Shown: positions 1 through 8,930 of the stretch, one piece after another
Position numbering within the stretch: the stretch's first letter is position 1
How the letters are laid out: the number at the start of each line of letters is the position of its first letter
Assembly (NCBI GenBank): GCA_963667315.1
Contig: OY763325.1
Coordinates: forward strand, 1,736,001 to 1,800,000
Length of the DNA: 64,000 nucleotides
From: DAINPP01 sp963667315
Lineage (GTDB): Bacteria > Thermotogota > Thermotogae > MWEM01
Direction: 5' to 3'
Position numbers and translations under genes: made by a program
Notes under the pieces: model-generated
What the model was told of the DNA's origin: nothing
What the model saw: only the letters and a program-made list of their open reading frames with translations
Databases searched by the model: none

Positions 1-2133
1 ATTGACCCCGATGGGGATGATGTAACGTATGACGTCTACTTCGGAACGGATCAAAATAACTTGAAATTGATCAGCGAAGGGCAGGTTGAAACCGAATATG
101 CCACGGATAATCTGATCTACAACACCACTTATTTCTGGCAGATTATTTCAACAGATGACAGAATAGACGTCATGGGACCGGTTTATTCCTTTACGGTAAA
201 AAACCTTTCACCCTATACCCCTCAATCTCCGCAACCTGCTGATGGTTCGAAAGATCAGGAAATTGATATCTCCCTCATATGGGAGTGTGAGGATCCCGAT
301 GGAGACACCCCGGTTTACGATGTTTATCTCGGTGAAGCCACGGAAACTCTGACATTAGTCAGCGATAATCAGACCGAACGACAATATAACCCAGCCAATC
401 TCGCCTACAATGCCACTTATTTCTGGAAGATTGTAGCGGATGACGGCCGTGAACACAGCTTAAGAGTTGCCACTTCAAGTGACATATGGAAATTCAGCAC
501 AAAGAACGCGACACCTTCCGCCCCTCAAAACCCTTCTCCCGCTGACGGTGCTGTCAATCAGAATACAGTTGTTGCACTTTCATGGACCTGTGATGCTGTC
601 GATACCGATACACTGACTTACGATGTCTATTTCGGGAGGGCGACCGACACGATGACTCTGATCAGTGATGATCAGACGGATACGCGTTTTGATTCCGTAA
701 ATATCGGCTACAATGTGACTTATTTCTGGCAGATCATCGCAAACGATGGCAGAGACGCTTCTCAGAGGGCCATCGCTTCAGGTGATATCTGGCATTTCAC
801 GACGATAAACGCGACACCCGAAGCCCCTGTAGGTATTTCTCCCGTTGACGGTTCAGAAGACCTGGACACTTCCGTCACCTTATCATGGTTCTGTGATCCG
901 GTAGATGCTGACCCATTGACCTACGATGTTTACTTCGGACATTCAACCGATACGTTAACACTTGTCAGTAACGATCAGACCGGTATTTCCTATGCAACGG
1001 AGAATCTTGAAAACAACACAACCTATTTCTGGCAAATCGGTGCGGATGATGGTCGTTCCTCCGCCGTTCGAGCCGCCTCCTTCAGTGATATTTACCATTT
1101 CACCACAAAAAACGCCACGCCTTCTGCCCCTCAACTTCTGACTCCCTCAGATGGTGCCACTGATTTGAACACATCTGTCACCTTGTCATGGACCTGTGAT
1201 GCTGTTGATGACGACCCGCTCGTTTACGATGTTCGCCTGGGGAAGTCAACCGATACCATGGCGATCGTCAGCACCCATCAGAGCACAACGAACTATGCAG
1301 CGGAGAATCTTGAAAATAACACGATCTATTTCTGGCAAATCTGCGCAGATGATGGCAGAACAGCTTCAAATCGTGCCGTTTCCACGAGTCCTGTTCGTTC
1401 ATTTACAACCCGGCAGCTAAATCCAATCAGCAATCTCCAACCGGAAAACCATGCAACGGAAGTCTTCAGTGGTGAAGTGGCTTTTAAATGGCAGACCCTT
1501 CTCGACTCATCAAGTGCAACTTTCAACGTTTATAAGGGATTGAATCCGGAGCATCTAATGCTTTCGGAAGCTCAAAATCTGTCTGCAACAAATTGTTCTC
1601 TCTTTGATTTTGATTATAATACCCAATATTACTGGCAGATCAAGATGTTTGACAACGGTGAGGGAACTACCGGCCCCGTCTGGGAGTTTGAAACCGCCGA
1701 CATGGCATACGGTGCATCAGCGACCATAGAACTGGAAAGTACGACTTGCAGAAAAGATGATGCCTTCGATCTGATCATAAACGGATACAATTTCGAGACC
1801 TTCGGCCCATACGACAGCTTCATTCTCTCATTCTTTTTTGATCCTGATACCGTTTTGATAACCGAAAATCCAAACGACGTCCGAGTGCACGATTCACAGT
1901 CTCTTCCCATACCCGTTATCAGCATCAATCCCAATAACTGCTACCGTATTGCATTCACGGACATCGTAAAATTTCAGGTAAATAATGGTGAAATCTTAAG
2001 AATACATATGACCGGAAAGGGAATTTCAACCAAGGCAGAGATCAGTCTCGACTGGGAAAACTGTACCCTGCATGCGGATTCTGATATTGATATGATCCTT
2101 CATGATACCGCTCACATCTATTTCTGGGAATAG
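1..2133 (+). CDS. Surface protein of tandem fibronectin-III-like repeats (5' truncated)
   Basis: The reading frame is already open at base 1, so the N-terminus (and any signal peptide) lies outside the window. What remains is about five and a half repeats of roughly 90-100 residues. Each has the pattern xPxDG...SWxCD...D-P-L-x-YDVYFG...TYFWQI-x-ADDG...FTT-K-N, typical of fibronectin-III-like beta sandwiches of extracellular proteins. The sixth repeat (LNPISNLQPENH onward) is more divergent. The last ~150 residues (from about ADMAYGAS) form a different, probably cohesin-like beta domain that ends in TAHIYFWE. No catalytic domain is visible in this part. It probably acts outside the cell in adhesion or polymer binding; that role is inferred. 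The gene stands alone, and the next gene begins 134 bp downstream. Confidence 0.85.
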   Translation: MDPDGDDVTYDVYFGTDQNNLKLISEGQVETEYATDNLIYNTTYFWQIISTDDRIDVMGPVYSFTVKNLSPYTPQSPQPADGSKDQEIDISLIWECEDPDGDTPVYDVYLGEATETLTLVSDNQTERQYNPANLAYNATYFWKIVADDGREHSLRVATSSDIWKFSTKNATPSAPQNPSPADGAVNQNTVVALSWTCDAVDTDTLTYDVYFGRATDTMTLISDDQTDTRFDSVNIGYNVTYFWQIIANDGRDASQRAIASGDIWHFTTINATPEAPVGISPVDGSEDLDTSVTLSWFCDPVDADPLTYDVYFGHSTDTLTLVSNDQTGISYATENLENNTTYFWQIGADDGRSSAVRAASFSDIYHFTTKNATPSAPQLLTPSDGATDLNTSVTLSWTCDAVDDDPLVYDVRLGKSTDTMAIVSTHQSTTNYAAENLENNTIYFWQICADDGRTASNRAVSTSPVRSFTTRQLNPISNLQPENHATEVFSGEVAFKWQTLLDSSSATFNVYKGLNPEHLMLSEAQNLSATNCSLFDFDYNTQYYWQIKMFDNGEGTTGPVWEFETADMAYGASATIELESTTCRKDDAFDLIINGYNFETFGPYDSFILSFFFDPDTVLITENPNDVRVHDSQSLPIPVISINPNNCYRIAFTDIVKFQVNNGEILRIHMTGKGISTKAEISLDWENCTLHADSDIDMILHDTAHIYFWE

Positions 2134-2208
2134 CTTTTTATATCAATGTCCATGAATAAAATCATGAGAACGATGAATAATAAAACGTTCTCTCCGTTAA
2201 AATTATGA

Positions 2209-2214
2209 TATAAT
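2209..2214 (+). promoter_or_regulatory. Possible -10 box for the chemotaxis receptor gene
   Basis: TATAAT sits 54 bp before the likely start codon of the chemotaxis receptor. No good -35 hexamer is seen 16-18 bp upstream, so this is a weak call. Confidence 0.3.
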
Positions 2215-2267
2215 TTGACGTATTTCATTTTTATTTAAAACGTATTTAATAGCTTCTGGAGGTGACA

Positions 2268-4298
2268 ATGATGTTGAGAAATTTATCGTTGGGAAGAAAG
2301 CTGTTTCTCTTCTTTTTTACCGGAATAGCCATTTCTATTATTCTGTCATTAATAGTTTTCATGATGATGTCCAGGAGATTGGAATCCGATGTGTTTAAAA
2401 GGAAAGCAGAGAATTTCAGAAGCAATATTGAACAACAATTGATTTCAAAAAAAGAAGTTTGGCTGACCAACGCCCTTCAACTCGCCACAAATCAGGCTAT
2501 CATACAGGCACTTTCCGAAAAAAAACGGGATAATCTGATAGATATTCTCAATAATTATGGAGAGGCTTTCGCTGAAAAAACAAATTTCAACAATATAAAG
2601 GTTCACATTATTGATGAAAACCTGAACTCGTTTGTAAAATCCTGGGATGCAGAGAATTATGGGGAAAATCTCCGGTATTCACCGGCTTACAAGGCTGTAA
2701 AGAACAGTCAGAAGCAAGAAGTTGTACTGGAAGTTTCCCCAAACGGACTCTCATTAATGGCCATCTTCCCACTTATAAACGATGGTCAGTTCATCGGACT
2801 GCTGAATTTTGAAGGAGGACTCAATTCGATTAAGAGAAATCTTGAGATATTTGATATCGACTTCCTTTACTTCATGAATGATTCATTTTTAAATATCGCC
2901 CCAAAACTTGCAGGAAATGCAAGTTTTAAAAACTATGTATTGAGTCAAAAAGATGCGGATGAAGCATTTTTAAATTTTGTTTTGAATGATCTGGCTCTAG
3001 AAGCGGCACTTGATGATTATTTTGTCAATTCAGATTATATCGCTGTCGCTGAACCGATCAAAGATATCACCGGTGAGCATATCGGCTTGTTTGCTGCGGG
3101 AGAAAAAAAAGAAGCGGCAATTCTGACCGTCGATGAAAGCGAAACCATCGTCATCATTCTTTACAGTGTTCTGACAGCTGCATTCTTAATCACATTGATT
3201 CTTTTCTTCTTGTATCTTCAGAAATCAACATTGAAGCCCATTAAAAAGATATCTATCATGACAAAAGAACTCGGGGAAGGAAATCTTAATATTAAGTTTG
3301 ATTCAAAATCAGAAGATGAGATCGGAATCATCTCCTATTCACTCAACAACATGGCTTATAATTTAAAAAACAGCATGCAATTGATTGGTACCGCAATAGA
3401 AAATATCGAATCCTCTTCAGGTGAACTCACAACACTTTCAGTAGAAGGAAGAAACAGGGCTGAAAATCTGGAAAATGAAAGTATGGCAATCTTTGAAAGT
3501 ATTCATAACACCTCCTCTTCCATCGAAGAGGTATCATCTGGAATTGAGGAAATCACCGGTAGTGCTGAAGAGGTATCAAACCATTCAAATGCCCTTGTTG
3601 ATGCCATACAAAATACAACCCTGGCAGTAAAGGACGGAGAAAAGGAACTGGAAAATCAAAACGGCACGATGTCAAGTGTCGGAGAAAAAAACACTGAAGC
3701 AACAAAAATCGTCCGTGAGCTTTCCGAAAAATCCTTAAATGTTCAGGAAATCGTAAATACCATATCCTCAATAGCGGAGCAAACAAATTTATTGGCCCTA
3801 AATGCCGCAATAGAAGCAGCAAGAGCAGGAGAAGCCGGTAAAGGGTTTGCGGTCGTTGCCGATGAAATAAGAAAACTGGCCGAGGAAAGCCAGACCGCTT
3901 CAAGAAATATTTCAGGTATTCTCAACGAAATTGTTGACAAATCAACCATAGCAGATAAGGTGGTCGGGAATACCAATACACTTTATTCAGGCGTCCTGGA
4001 AGGCAGTAAAAAACTTGAAGGTCAATTCAGAAAAATAGCTGAAACGATGAACCAAATTACTTCAAGGGTTAAGATTCTTCAAGAAGAGACGGAATCCCAA
4101 AGGGCAGCCACAGAAGAGATGTCAAAAGCCATGGAAAATTCAACCGGTGCCATGCTCAATATCTCAGAACAGACGAATCAGATTAAAGGATTGATCAACG
4201 ATACTACAACATCTGCAACCAGGCAAAAACAGATTTCTAACCAACTTGAAGGGTTAACGGAAGGGTTAAAAAAACTGGTTGAACTGTTCAAATATTGA
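2268..4298 (+). CDS. Methyl-accepting chemotaxis protein
   Basis: This is a transmembrane chemoreceptor that would signal to CheA/CheW. Residues ~14-36 form the first membrane helix. Residues ~37-290 are an extracytoplasmic sensor of dCache-like length. A second helix lies at ~292-315, followed by a HAMP linker (TLKPIKKISIMTKELGEGNL) and the long cytoplasmic coiled coil. The hairpin tip is canonical, with EQTNLLALNAAIEAARAGE followed by GKGFAVVADEIRKLAEES. The ligand cannot be read from the sequence. The frame also allows a GTG at 2262, but that GTG is part of the GGAGGTG ribosome binding site, so ATG 2268 (or 2271) is preferred. No che genes are nearby. An imperfect hairpin follows at 4365-4403. 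Confidence 0.95.
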   Translation: MMLRNLSLGRKLFLFFFTGIAISIILSLIVFMMMSRRLESDVFKRKAENFRSNIEQQLISKKEVWLTNALQLATNQAIIQALSEKKRDNLIDILNNYGEAFAEKTNFNNIKVHIIDENLNSFVKSWDAENYGENLRYSPAYKAVKNSQKQEVVLEVSPNGLSLMAIFPLINDGQFIGLLNFEGGLNSIKRNLEIFDIDFLYFMNDSFLNIAPKLAGNASFKNYVLSQKDADEAFLNFVLNDLALEAALDDYFVNSDYIAVAEPIKDITGEHIGLFAAGEKKEAAILTVDESETIVIILYSVLTAAFLITLILFFLYLQKSTLKPIKKISIMTKELGEGNLNIKFDSKSEDEIGIISYSLNNMAYNLKNSMQLIGTAIENIESSSGELTTLSVEGRNRAENLENESMAIFESIHNTSSSIEEVSSGIEEITGSAEEVSNHSNALVDAIQNTTLAVKDGEKELENQNGTMSSVGEKNTEATKIVRELSEKSLNVQEIVNTISSIAEQTNLLALNAAIEAARAGEAGKGFAVVADEIRKLAEESQTASRNISGILNEIVDKSTIADKVVGNTNTLYSGVLEGSKKLEGQFRKIAETMNQITSRVKILQEETESQRAATEEMSKAMENSTGAMLNISEQTNQIKGLINDTTTSATRQKQISNQLEGLTEGLKKLVELFKY

Positions 4299-4364
4299 TC
4301 AAATCGTTACAGATGACTTTCGCATTATTTTGAGATAAGAGACTTATAACAACTTTAACTCAAA

Positions 4365-4403
4365 CAACAGATGTGGATTGAACATTTCAACCCGCATTTG
4401 TTG
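4365..4403. terminator. Imperfect hairpin between convergent genes
   Basis: CAACAGATGTGGATTGAA pairs with TTCAACCCGCATTTGTTG around a 3-nt loop, with two G-U pairs and one mismatch. It lies between the convergent chemoreceptor and YwaF-like genes. The T tract is poor on both sides, so termination is inferred from position. Confidence 0.4.
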
Positions 4404-4404
4404 A

Positions 4405-5154
4405 TTATTCCCCTTCCTGAACGGCAAGCTTCAGTTCTTTTTTATGCCGTAAAAAAACAGGGAGATAGATCAAACTGAAGACGGCGATCAGAATCAGTTC
4501 CAGCCATATCAGATAAAACGGCCATGGCCCCAGTGCATCAATGATAGACGGTGTATCAGGTGTCCGGTTGATGAACATATAATTCGTGCCTGCAACCTGG
4601 TTGACAACCAGCACAATTCCCGCATAGATGTTTGTATAAATAATGCCGCGCTTTAACGAACCGATTCTCAGACGTTTTCCCTCAACAAAGAGAAAGTAAA
4701 ACACACTCGCCACAATCAACCCATGGGAGAAGAATATCTGAAAAAACCTGAAATGCGGAAAGCCGTACACCCCAAGATCAGGTGTCAGTATCGCCTGAGT
4801 AGCCGCACCAAGACCCCAGAAATACAACAATTCAAAGATGGTTTGATTGTATTTGATCATAATGATGACGATCAGGATGATACAGAAACTACAAAGGTGA
4901 AGTGTAAAGAGGATGTCCGGCTTAAATTCAAAGATGACTGCATCCCATAGTCTGTATACGATTTCCTGAGCCACAATGGCTATCAAAACAAACCGCTTGT
5001 AAAACTTTCTAAAGCTTTTCTTTTTTCTCGCGAGAACGGTAAAAAATGTGATAAAAAACACCAGACTTAAAAGCTGAAGAATATGATGCCATCCAAAAAG
5101 CCGAAAGGGTTCAATATTTTGCGGAACATAACTGAAAAATTCCTTAAAATCCAT
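4405..5154 (-). CDS. YwaF / TIGR02206-type integral membrane protein
   Basis: This 249-residue protein is very hydrophobic, with six to seven predicted membrane helices. It resembles the conserved family of Bacillus YwaF (TIGR02206). Family-like features are the N-terminal FGWHHILQL segment, a central helix with HLCSFCIILIVIIM, and the NQVAGTNYMFINRTP loop before the last helices. The biochemical role of the family is not established as far as I know. The start is supported by AAAGGAGAG five bases before ATG. It is monocistronic and convergent with the chemoreceptor. Confidence 0.75.
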   Translation of the reverse strand: MDFKEFFSYVPQNIEPFRLFGWHHILQLLSLVFFITFFTVLARKKKSFRKFYKRFVLIAIVAQEIVYRLWDAVIFEFKPDILFTLHLCSFCIILIVIIMIKYNQTIFELLYFWGLGAATQAILTPDLGVYGFPHFRFFQIFFSHGLIVASVFYFLFVEGKRLRIGSLKRGIIYTNIYAGIVLVVNQVAGTNYMFINRTPDTPSIIDALGPWPFYLIWLELILIAVFSLIYLPVFLRHKKELKLAVQEGE

Positions 5155-5252
5155 AAGCGCTCTCCTTTAACGTTTAAACTCTAAAATATCGGGATATTAT
5201 ATCACTATATCGTCATTAAAACACCTTTCGCTTCTTTAAAACAATCCTTATC

Positions 5253-5281
5253 TTGACATTTCGGAAAACTCATGTTAGGAT
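5253..5281 (+). promoter_or_regulatory. Sigma-70 promoter for the HAD hydrolase gene
   Basis: TTGACA (5253-5258), 17 bp spacer, TAGGAT (5276-5281). The start codon lies 42 bp further on. Confidence 0.7.
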
Positions 5282-5323
5282 ACCTAACAAAGAGTCATTT
5301 GAAATGTTGAGAGGAGAATAACT

Positions 5324-6043
5324 ATGAATACAGTGATTTTTGATCTTGATGGTACCTTGTTACCTATGGATCCCAAGAAATTCCTCGATATTTACCTGGG
5401 TGAACTTGGCAAGAAACTATCAGACATTTTACCACCTGAAAAGACGATTCAATATATCTGGGAAAGTACTGGTGTGATGCTAAAAAATGATGGAAAGCAA
5501 ACGAATGGAGAAATCTTTTTCCGTCACTTCAAATCCCTGGTGGGAGAAAAATATGATGATTGTTTAACCAGATTCGATGATTTTTACAAAAATGAATATG
5601 GAAGAGCTAAAGCGGCAACTGCTCAAAATAAAACGATGATAAAGTCTGTTTATCGATTGAAGGAAAAAGGATACAAACTTGTCGTCGCCACCAACCCACT
5701 CTTCCCAAAATACGCCACCCATCAGCGCCTTGAATGGGCAGGTTTCACCATCAATGATTTTGATTACATCTCAAATTTTGAGGAAAATTGTTCCAGTAAA
5801 CCAAATCCCGCTTTTTACAGCGAAATACTGCAAAAAATCGATAAAGAAGCGATAGACTGTCTTATGGTGGGAAATGATGTACATGAAGACCTTATCGCCT
5901 GCGAAGTTGGGATCAAAACTTATCTGATCACCGATCATATGTTGAACAGTGAAAACAGATCAATAAAGGCGGATCATATCGGAAATTATGAGGATTTTTA
6001 CACTTTCGTTCAGTCATTACCGGATTATCCCGTTCATTCTTGA
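5324..6043 (+). CDS. HAD-family hydrolase (phosphatase)
   Basis: This is a cytoplasmic haloacid-dehalogenase-superfamily hydrolase, most likely a small-molecule phosphatase. Motif I is FDLDGTL with D7 (nucleophile) and D9. Motif II is VVATNP near residue 124. The conserved Lys is in SSKPNP near 160, and motif IV is MVGNDVHEDL near 182. A helical cap fits between motifs I and II (C1 type). The substrate cannot be deduced. GAGAGGAGAATAACTATG gives a good ribosome binding site. The stop overlaps the beginning of a frameshifted MATE remnant. Confidence 0.88.
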   Translation: MNTVIFDLDGTLLPMDPKKFLDIYLGELGKKLSDILPPEKTIQYIWESTGVMLKNDGKQTNGEIFFRHFKSLVGEKYDDCLTRFDDFYKNEYGRAKAATAQNKTMIKSVYRLKEKGYKLVVATNPLFPKYATHQRLEWAGFTINDFDYISNFEENCSSKPNPAFYSEILQKIDKEAIDCLMVGNDVHEDLIACEVGIKTYLITDHMLNSENRSIKADHIGNYEDFYTFVQSLPDYPVHS

Positions 6044-6221
6044 AGAAATTCAGACGGGCTTTGATCTTTGTCATCCCCAGTATTTTCATATTGCCGTTAT
6101 TCTTCGGCAATATTGGCATCTGGCTGATCATACCGATTCAGAAATCCTGTCTCTCTTCTTCAGCTGGTACTTTGTCAGACGATACAAAAAACGCTTAAAA
6201 CCTTTAAGAGAATTAATATAA
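6034..6221 (+). pseudogene. C-terminal remnant of a MATE-family efflux pump (frameshifted)
   Basis: Directly after the HAD gene, one frame reads FRRALIFVIPSIFILPLFF then GNIGIWLIIPI. After about base 6120 the next frame continues with EILSLFFSWYFVRRYKKRL and a stop at 6219-6221. Together this matches the usual last helices of MatE multidrug exporters (the ...LPxFFGxxGvWxxxPIxDxLSxxxx pattern). A +1/-1 shift breaks it, and only about 60 codons remain with no start or body. The upstream part has presumably been deleted and replaced by the HAD gene. The family assignment rests on pattern memory. Confidence 0.55.
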
Positions 6222-6256
6222 AAGTGGAGGCTCTCCTCGGATATTGAACGCATCAT

Positions 6257-6300
6257 ATTCGAATAAAACGGAAGTTCCTTCGTTTTATTCGAATAATTTT
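6257..6300 (+). terminator. Perfect 14-bp inverted repeat with T tract
   Basis: ATTCGAATAAAACG (6257-6270) and CGTTTTATTCGAAT (6281-6294) form a perfect stem around a 10-nt loop. AATTTTTT follows on the plus strand. The right arm covers the last codons of the MazG-like gene on the opposite strand. It probably ends plus-strand transcription from the HAD gene, although the stem is AT-rich. Confidence 0.5.
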
Positions 6301-6668
6301 TTCTGTTCCTCATCACAAAGATACTCACTGTGCTCCTTAATAAAATCCCGCCCCATATTCTTTTCATGCTTTTTCATAAAAGCCTCCGATAGCTCTTCCG
6401 GTGAAATATCATAACAGATCAGAGCGTCGTTAAAATACATCAACATATCCGCCAGTTCCTCTACAAAAGCGGTACGAACGATCTTATCCTTCATGATAGC
6501 TTCCTCGCCCCGTTTTTTGATGATCGATATAACCTCCCCAAGTTCTTCAATCATCCATAGCAGACTGTTTCTACCCTGAACCGGTTCAAGAGATGGCCAC
6601 TTTCCCTCATACTTCTTCTGAAGTTTTTTCTGTAATACCATAATTTCGGATATTTTTAAATCTTTCAT
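6285..6668 (-). CDS. MazG-like nucleotide pyrophosphohydrolase
   Basis: This protein of about 127 residues has the all-alpha NTP-pyrophosphohydrolase signature. The first metal-binding helix holds EELGEVISIIKKRG and the second EELADMLMYFNDAL, the ExxE...ExxD arrangement of MazG/dUTPase-2 folds. Such enzymes hydrolyse noncanonical or damaged nucleoside triphosphates to monophosphates. The open frame extends 28 codons further upstream, but ATG 6668 (MKDLKISEIM) follows a G-rich ribosome binding site and begins at the expected family position. Its end overlaps an inverted repeat. Confidence 0.8.
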   Translation of the reverse strand: MKDLKISEIMVLQKKLQKKYEGKWPSLEPVQGRNSLLWMIEELGEVISIIKKRGEEAIMKDKIVRTAFVEELADMLMYFNDALICYDISPEELSEAFMKKHEKNMGRDFIKEHSEYLCDEEQKKLFE

Positions 6669-6740
6669 CGCTCCCCCCCATCTTTGTATTTCTCTTTCGA
6701 AGTGGAGTATATCATTATTTTCACTTGAACGGTGAATCAC

Positions 6741-6769
6741 TTGACAAAGCAATTATTTATTGATACAAT
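6741..6769 (+). promoter_or_regulatory. Sigma-70 promoter, distal, for the DTSNG lipoprotein
   Basis: TTGACA (6741-6746), 17 bp, TACAAT (6764-6769). It points towards the lipoprotein gene starting at 6891 and lies upstream of a second promoter, so the two look like a tandem pair. Confidence 0.6.
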
Positions 6770-6815
6770 CCTAATGGTTATTGAGGTAACCCATTAACCA
6801 TATAAGTAATATAAC

Positions 6816-6844
6816 TTGACATTTTCAAAAACTTGTGTTATAAA
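6816..6844 (+). promoter_or_regulatory. Sigma-70 promoter, proximal, for the DTSNG lipoprotein
   Basis: TTGACA (6816-6821), 17 bp, TATAAA (6839-6844), 46 bp before the start codon. Confidence 0.7.
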
Positions 6845-6890
6845 GAATTAGTACACTAAATAACAGGTACTTTAAAAGGAGAGGATTCGT

Positions 6891-8012
6891 ATGAAAAAAA
6901 GATTTTTACCGTTAATATTGATCGTTATGCTAACCTTTGTATCATGTCTTGGATTTGTAAATAAGATTGAAGAAGATGTTGATCTGAATTTTGACGTCAT
7001 TTCAGACGGTATCTCTAATTTTGAGATAGACGTCAGAAACGGCTTTCTGACCGTAAAAGGATGGGAGGGCAGTTCCATCAAAATTGAAGGAAAACGCTAT
7101 GTTCAGGGAATGGGAAATCTCGAAGATGAACTCAGCCAGATCAATCTCGCTTCACGTCAGAGGGGAAATCAGCAGAGAATCTATATTGACTATCCAAAAT
7201 ATATGGAAACGAAGATCGGTTTCAATTTTGGATACAGCATCACGGTGTTTATCCCAAACAGCCTGTATGAGAGTCTTTTAAAAATGAGTCTGGATACCTC
7301 AAACGGCGATATCACGATGAACGATTTTTATGGAGATATCGTTTCAGATACATCAAACGCAAAAATTTATCATGAGAACATCAGTGGAAAGGTACATGCT
7401 GACACATCAAATGGAGAAATTATACTCAACAATATCAACGGAACCATCTATGCCGATACATCAAATGCAAGAATAGCCGTTGAAAAAAGTAACGGCTCTA
7501 TCGAACTGGATACCTCTAATGGGCCGGTGTTCCTTAAAAATGTGAACGGAGACATCGTTGCCGACACATCAAATGCCCCTGTAAGCCTTGAAAACTGCAC
7601 GGGAAATATCGTCGTTGATACATCAAGCGGAAAAGTTTCCCTCATCAACGTCACGGGAGAGATAAAGATAGACAGTTCAAATGCCCCTGTCTCACTGAGC
7701 AACTGTGTTTTCATAGGTTCAAGGAATGAAATTGATTCTTCCAACGGTTCAATCACAGGTTCTTTAACATTACCGGAAAGCGGAAAATTTGTCATCAAAA
7801 CGACAAACGGGGATATCAAACTCATGGTTCCGGCTTATTCCAACGCAAGATACACAGCCGATACGAGTAATGGAGATATCCGCATCGAAAACATCCCCGT
7901 CACCATCATCGACAAAGACAGAACGGATGAAGAAGGATTTTTCAACGCTGATCAGGGGGTATCCCTTGAACTGGATACCTCAAACGGAGACATCACTGTC
8001 ATCGGACAATAA
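6891..8012 (+). CDS. DUF4097-type lipoprotein with DTSNG beta repeats
   Basis: An N-terminal signal peptide ends in a lipobox (TFVSC), so the protein is probably lipid-anchored outside the inner membrane. From about residue 135 it is built of a ~19-residue repeat centred on DTSNG or DSSNA (for example LDTSNGDITMNDFYGDI). The repeat recurs about a dozen times and fits a right-handed beta-helix or solenoid of the DUF4097 'putative adhesin' family. The conserved Asp/Asn turns suggest a stacked ladder. Members in other bacteria are linked to envelope or stress functions, but no biochemical role is known to me. AAAGGAGAGGATTCGTATG supports the start. It is monocistronic, with tandem promoters before it and a strong terminator after it. 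Confidence 0.85.
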   Translation: MKKRFLPLILIVMLTFVSCLGFVNKIEEDVDLNFDVISDGISNFEIDVRNGFLTVKGWEGSSIKIEGKRYVQGMGNLEDELSQINLASRQRGNQQRIYIDYPKYMETKIGFNFGYSITVFIPNSLYESLLKMSLDTSNGDITMNDFYGDIVSDTSNAKIYHENISGKVHADTSNGEIILNNINGTIYADTSNARIAVEKSNGSIELDTSNGPVFLKNVNGDIVADTSNAPVSLENCTGNIVVDTSSGKVSLINVTGEIKIDSSNAPVSLSNCVFIGSRNEIDSSNGSITGSLTLPESGKFVIKTTNGDIKLMVPAYSNARYTADTSNGDIRIENIPVTIIDKDRTDEEGFFNADQGVSLELDTSNGDITVIGQ

Positions 8013-8041
8013 TTTCGATTAAATAGAAAAACCACTCTCAA

Positions 8042-8072
8042 AAGGACCTCTTTAAGAGGTCCTTCTTTTTTT
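8042..8072 (+). terminator. Rho-independent terminator
   Basis: AAGGACCTC (8042-8050) and GAGGTCCTT (8056-8064) form a 9-bp stem with a 5-nt loop, followed by CTTTTTTT. It ends the DTSNG lipoprotein transcript. Confidence 0.9.
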
Positions 8073-8218
8073 GCAAATACTTGAGGTTCTTCAGAATACC
8101 CCTCCCTTTCAAACACATCGAATATATTTTTTTAGTTTAACCGTCTATAATTATATATATATAATTTGTTATTTTAATGCGTTCATTTTATATCATAAAT
8201 TATAAGAAGGTGTTTATC

Positions 8219-8920
8219 ATGAAACAAAAATTGATGATTTTGATTTTTATCATTCCGATAGTGATGATTTTTTCAGGATTTCTGTTCTTCGGAAACGATT
8301 CGACCAAAAAGGAGTACGTTGAGATTCAAGAATATCAGGGAGCAAAACTTGGTTCAATAGACGATTTCAGAGAGAATTCAATTAAAGGCGTACAGGAAAT
8401 TGATCCAGAATCCTATACACTGGAAGTGAGTGGCAGGGTTAGCAACAAGAAGAATTATACCCTTGAGGAATTAGCGGCATTTTCAAGAACGGAAAAGGTC
8501 GTCGAATTACATTGTGTCGAAGGCTGGAGTGTCAAGGCTCTCTGGGAAGGCATCCCGCTCATGGAATTGATTGAAGCTGCTAAACCGGCTACAGATGTCA
8601 ACACCATCATTTTCCACGCACAGGACGGTTATACCACATCCCTTGAACTGCGATTCATTGAAGAGAATAACCTCATCATAGCCGACAGGATTAACGGTGT
8701 AACACTTCCACCCGAAACGGGCTTCCCTTTCCAGCTCGTAGCCGAGCAGAAATGGGGATATAAATGGATCCGATGGATAACAAAGATAGAACTCACCAAT
8801 GACGGGACATTCAGAGGCTATTGGGAATCACATGGCTATAACAACATCGGTGATCTTTCCGGTCCGAAAAATGAACCGAAATGGGATGCGGACAAACCAT
8901 CAACACCAGTATTCAGATGA
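8219..8920 (+). CDS. Molybdopterin-dependent oxidoreductase, YedY/MsrP-like
   Basis: This 233-residue protein has an N-terminal hydrophobic segment (signal or anchor) and an oxidoreductase molybdopterin-binding domain of the sulfite-oxidase fold. The motif VVELHCVEGWSVKALWEG carries the Cys expected to coordinate molybdenum (about residue 98). The later stretch LVAEQKWGYKWIRWITKIEL, then GYWESHGYNN, is typical of small YedY-like enzymes. The open frame begins at 8177, but ATG 8219 follows AAGAAGGTG at the right distance. A 107-residue membrane protein starts 10 bp downstream, as in the msrPQ arrangement, so an exported reductase fed by a membrane cytochrome is likely. The substrate is unknown; sulfoxides are one option. 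I see no twin-arginine motif. Confidence 0.85.
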   Translation: MKQKLMILIFIIPIVMIFSGFLFFGNDSTKKEYVEIQEYQGAKLGSIDDFRENSIKGVQEIDPESYTLEVSGRVSNKKNYTLEELAAFSRTEKVVELHCVEGWSVKALWEGIPLMELIEAAKPATDVNTIIFHAQDGYTTSLELRFIEENNLIIADRINGVTLPPETGFPFQLVAEQKWGYKWIRWITKIELTNDGTFRGYWESHGYNNIGDLSGPKNEPKWDADKPSTPVFR

Positions 8921-8930
8921 GGTGATTTAG

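Noticed and set aside
200..1450. Approximately 300-bp DNA periodicity at the left end
   Set aside because: Considered as a DNA repeat array or CRISPR; it is explained by protein repeats of fibronectin-III type, with no conserved spacer/repeat structure.
3553..3903. 116-codon minus-strand frame inside the chemoreceptor gene
   Set aside because: Low-complexity Leu/Arg translation typical of an antisense shadow of the coiled-coil region.
6128..6367. Minus-strand open frame of 79 codons
   Set aside because: It overlaps the MATE remnant and the MazG-like gene in other frames and has no ribosome binding site.
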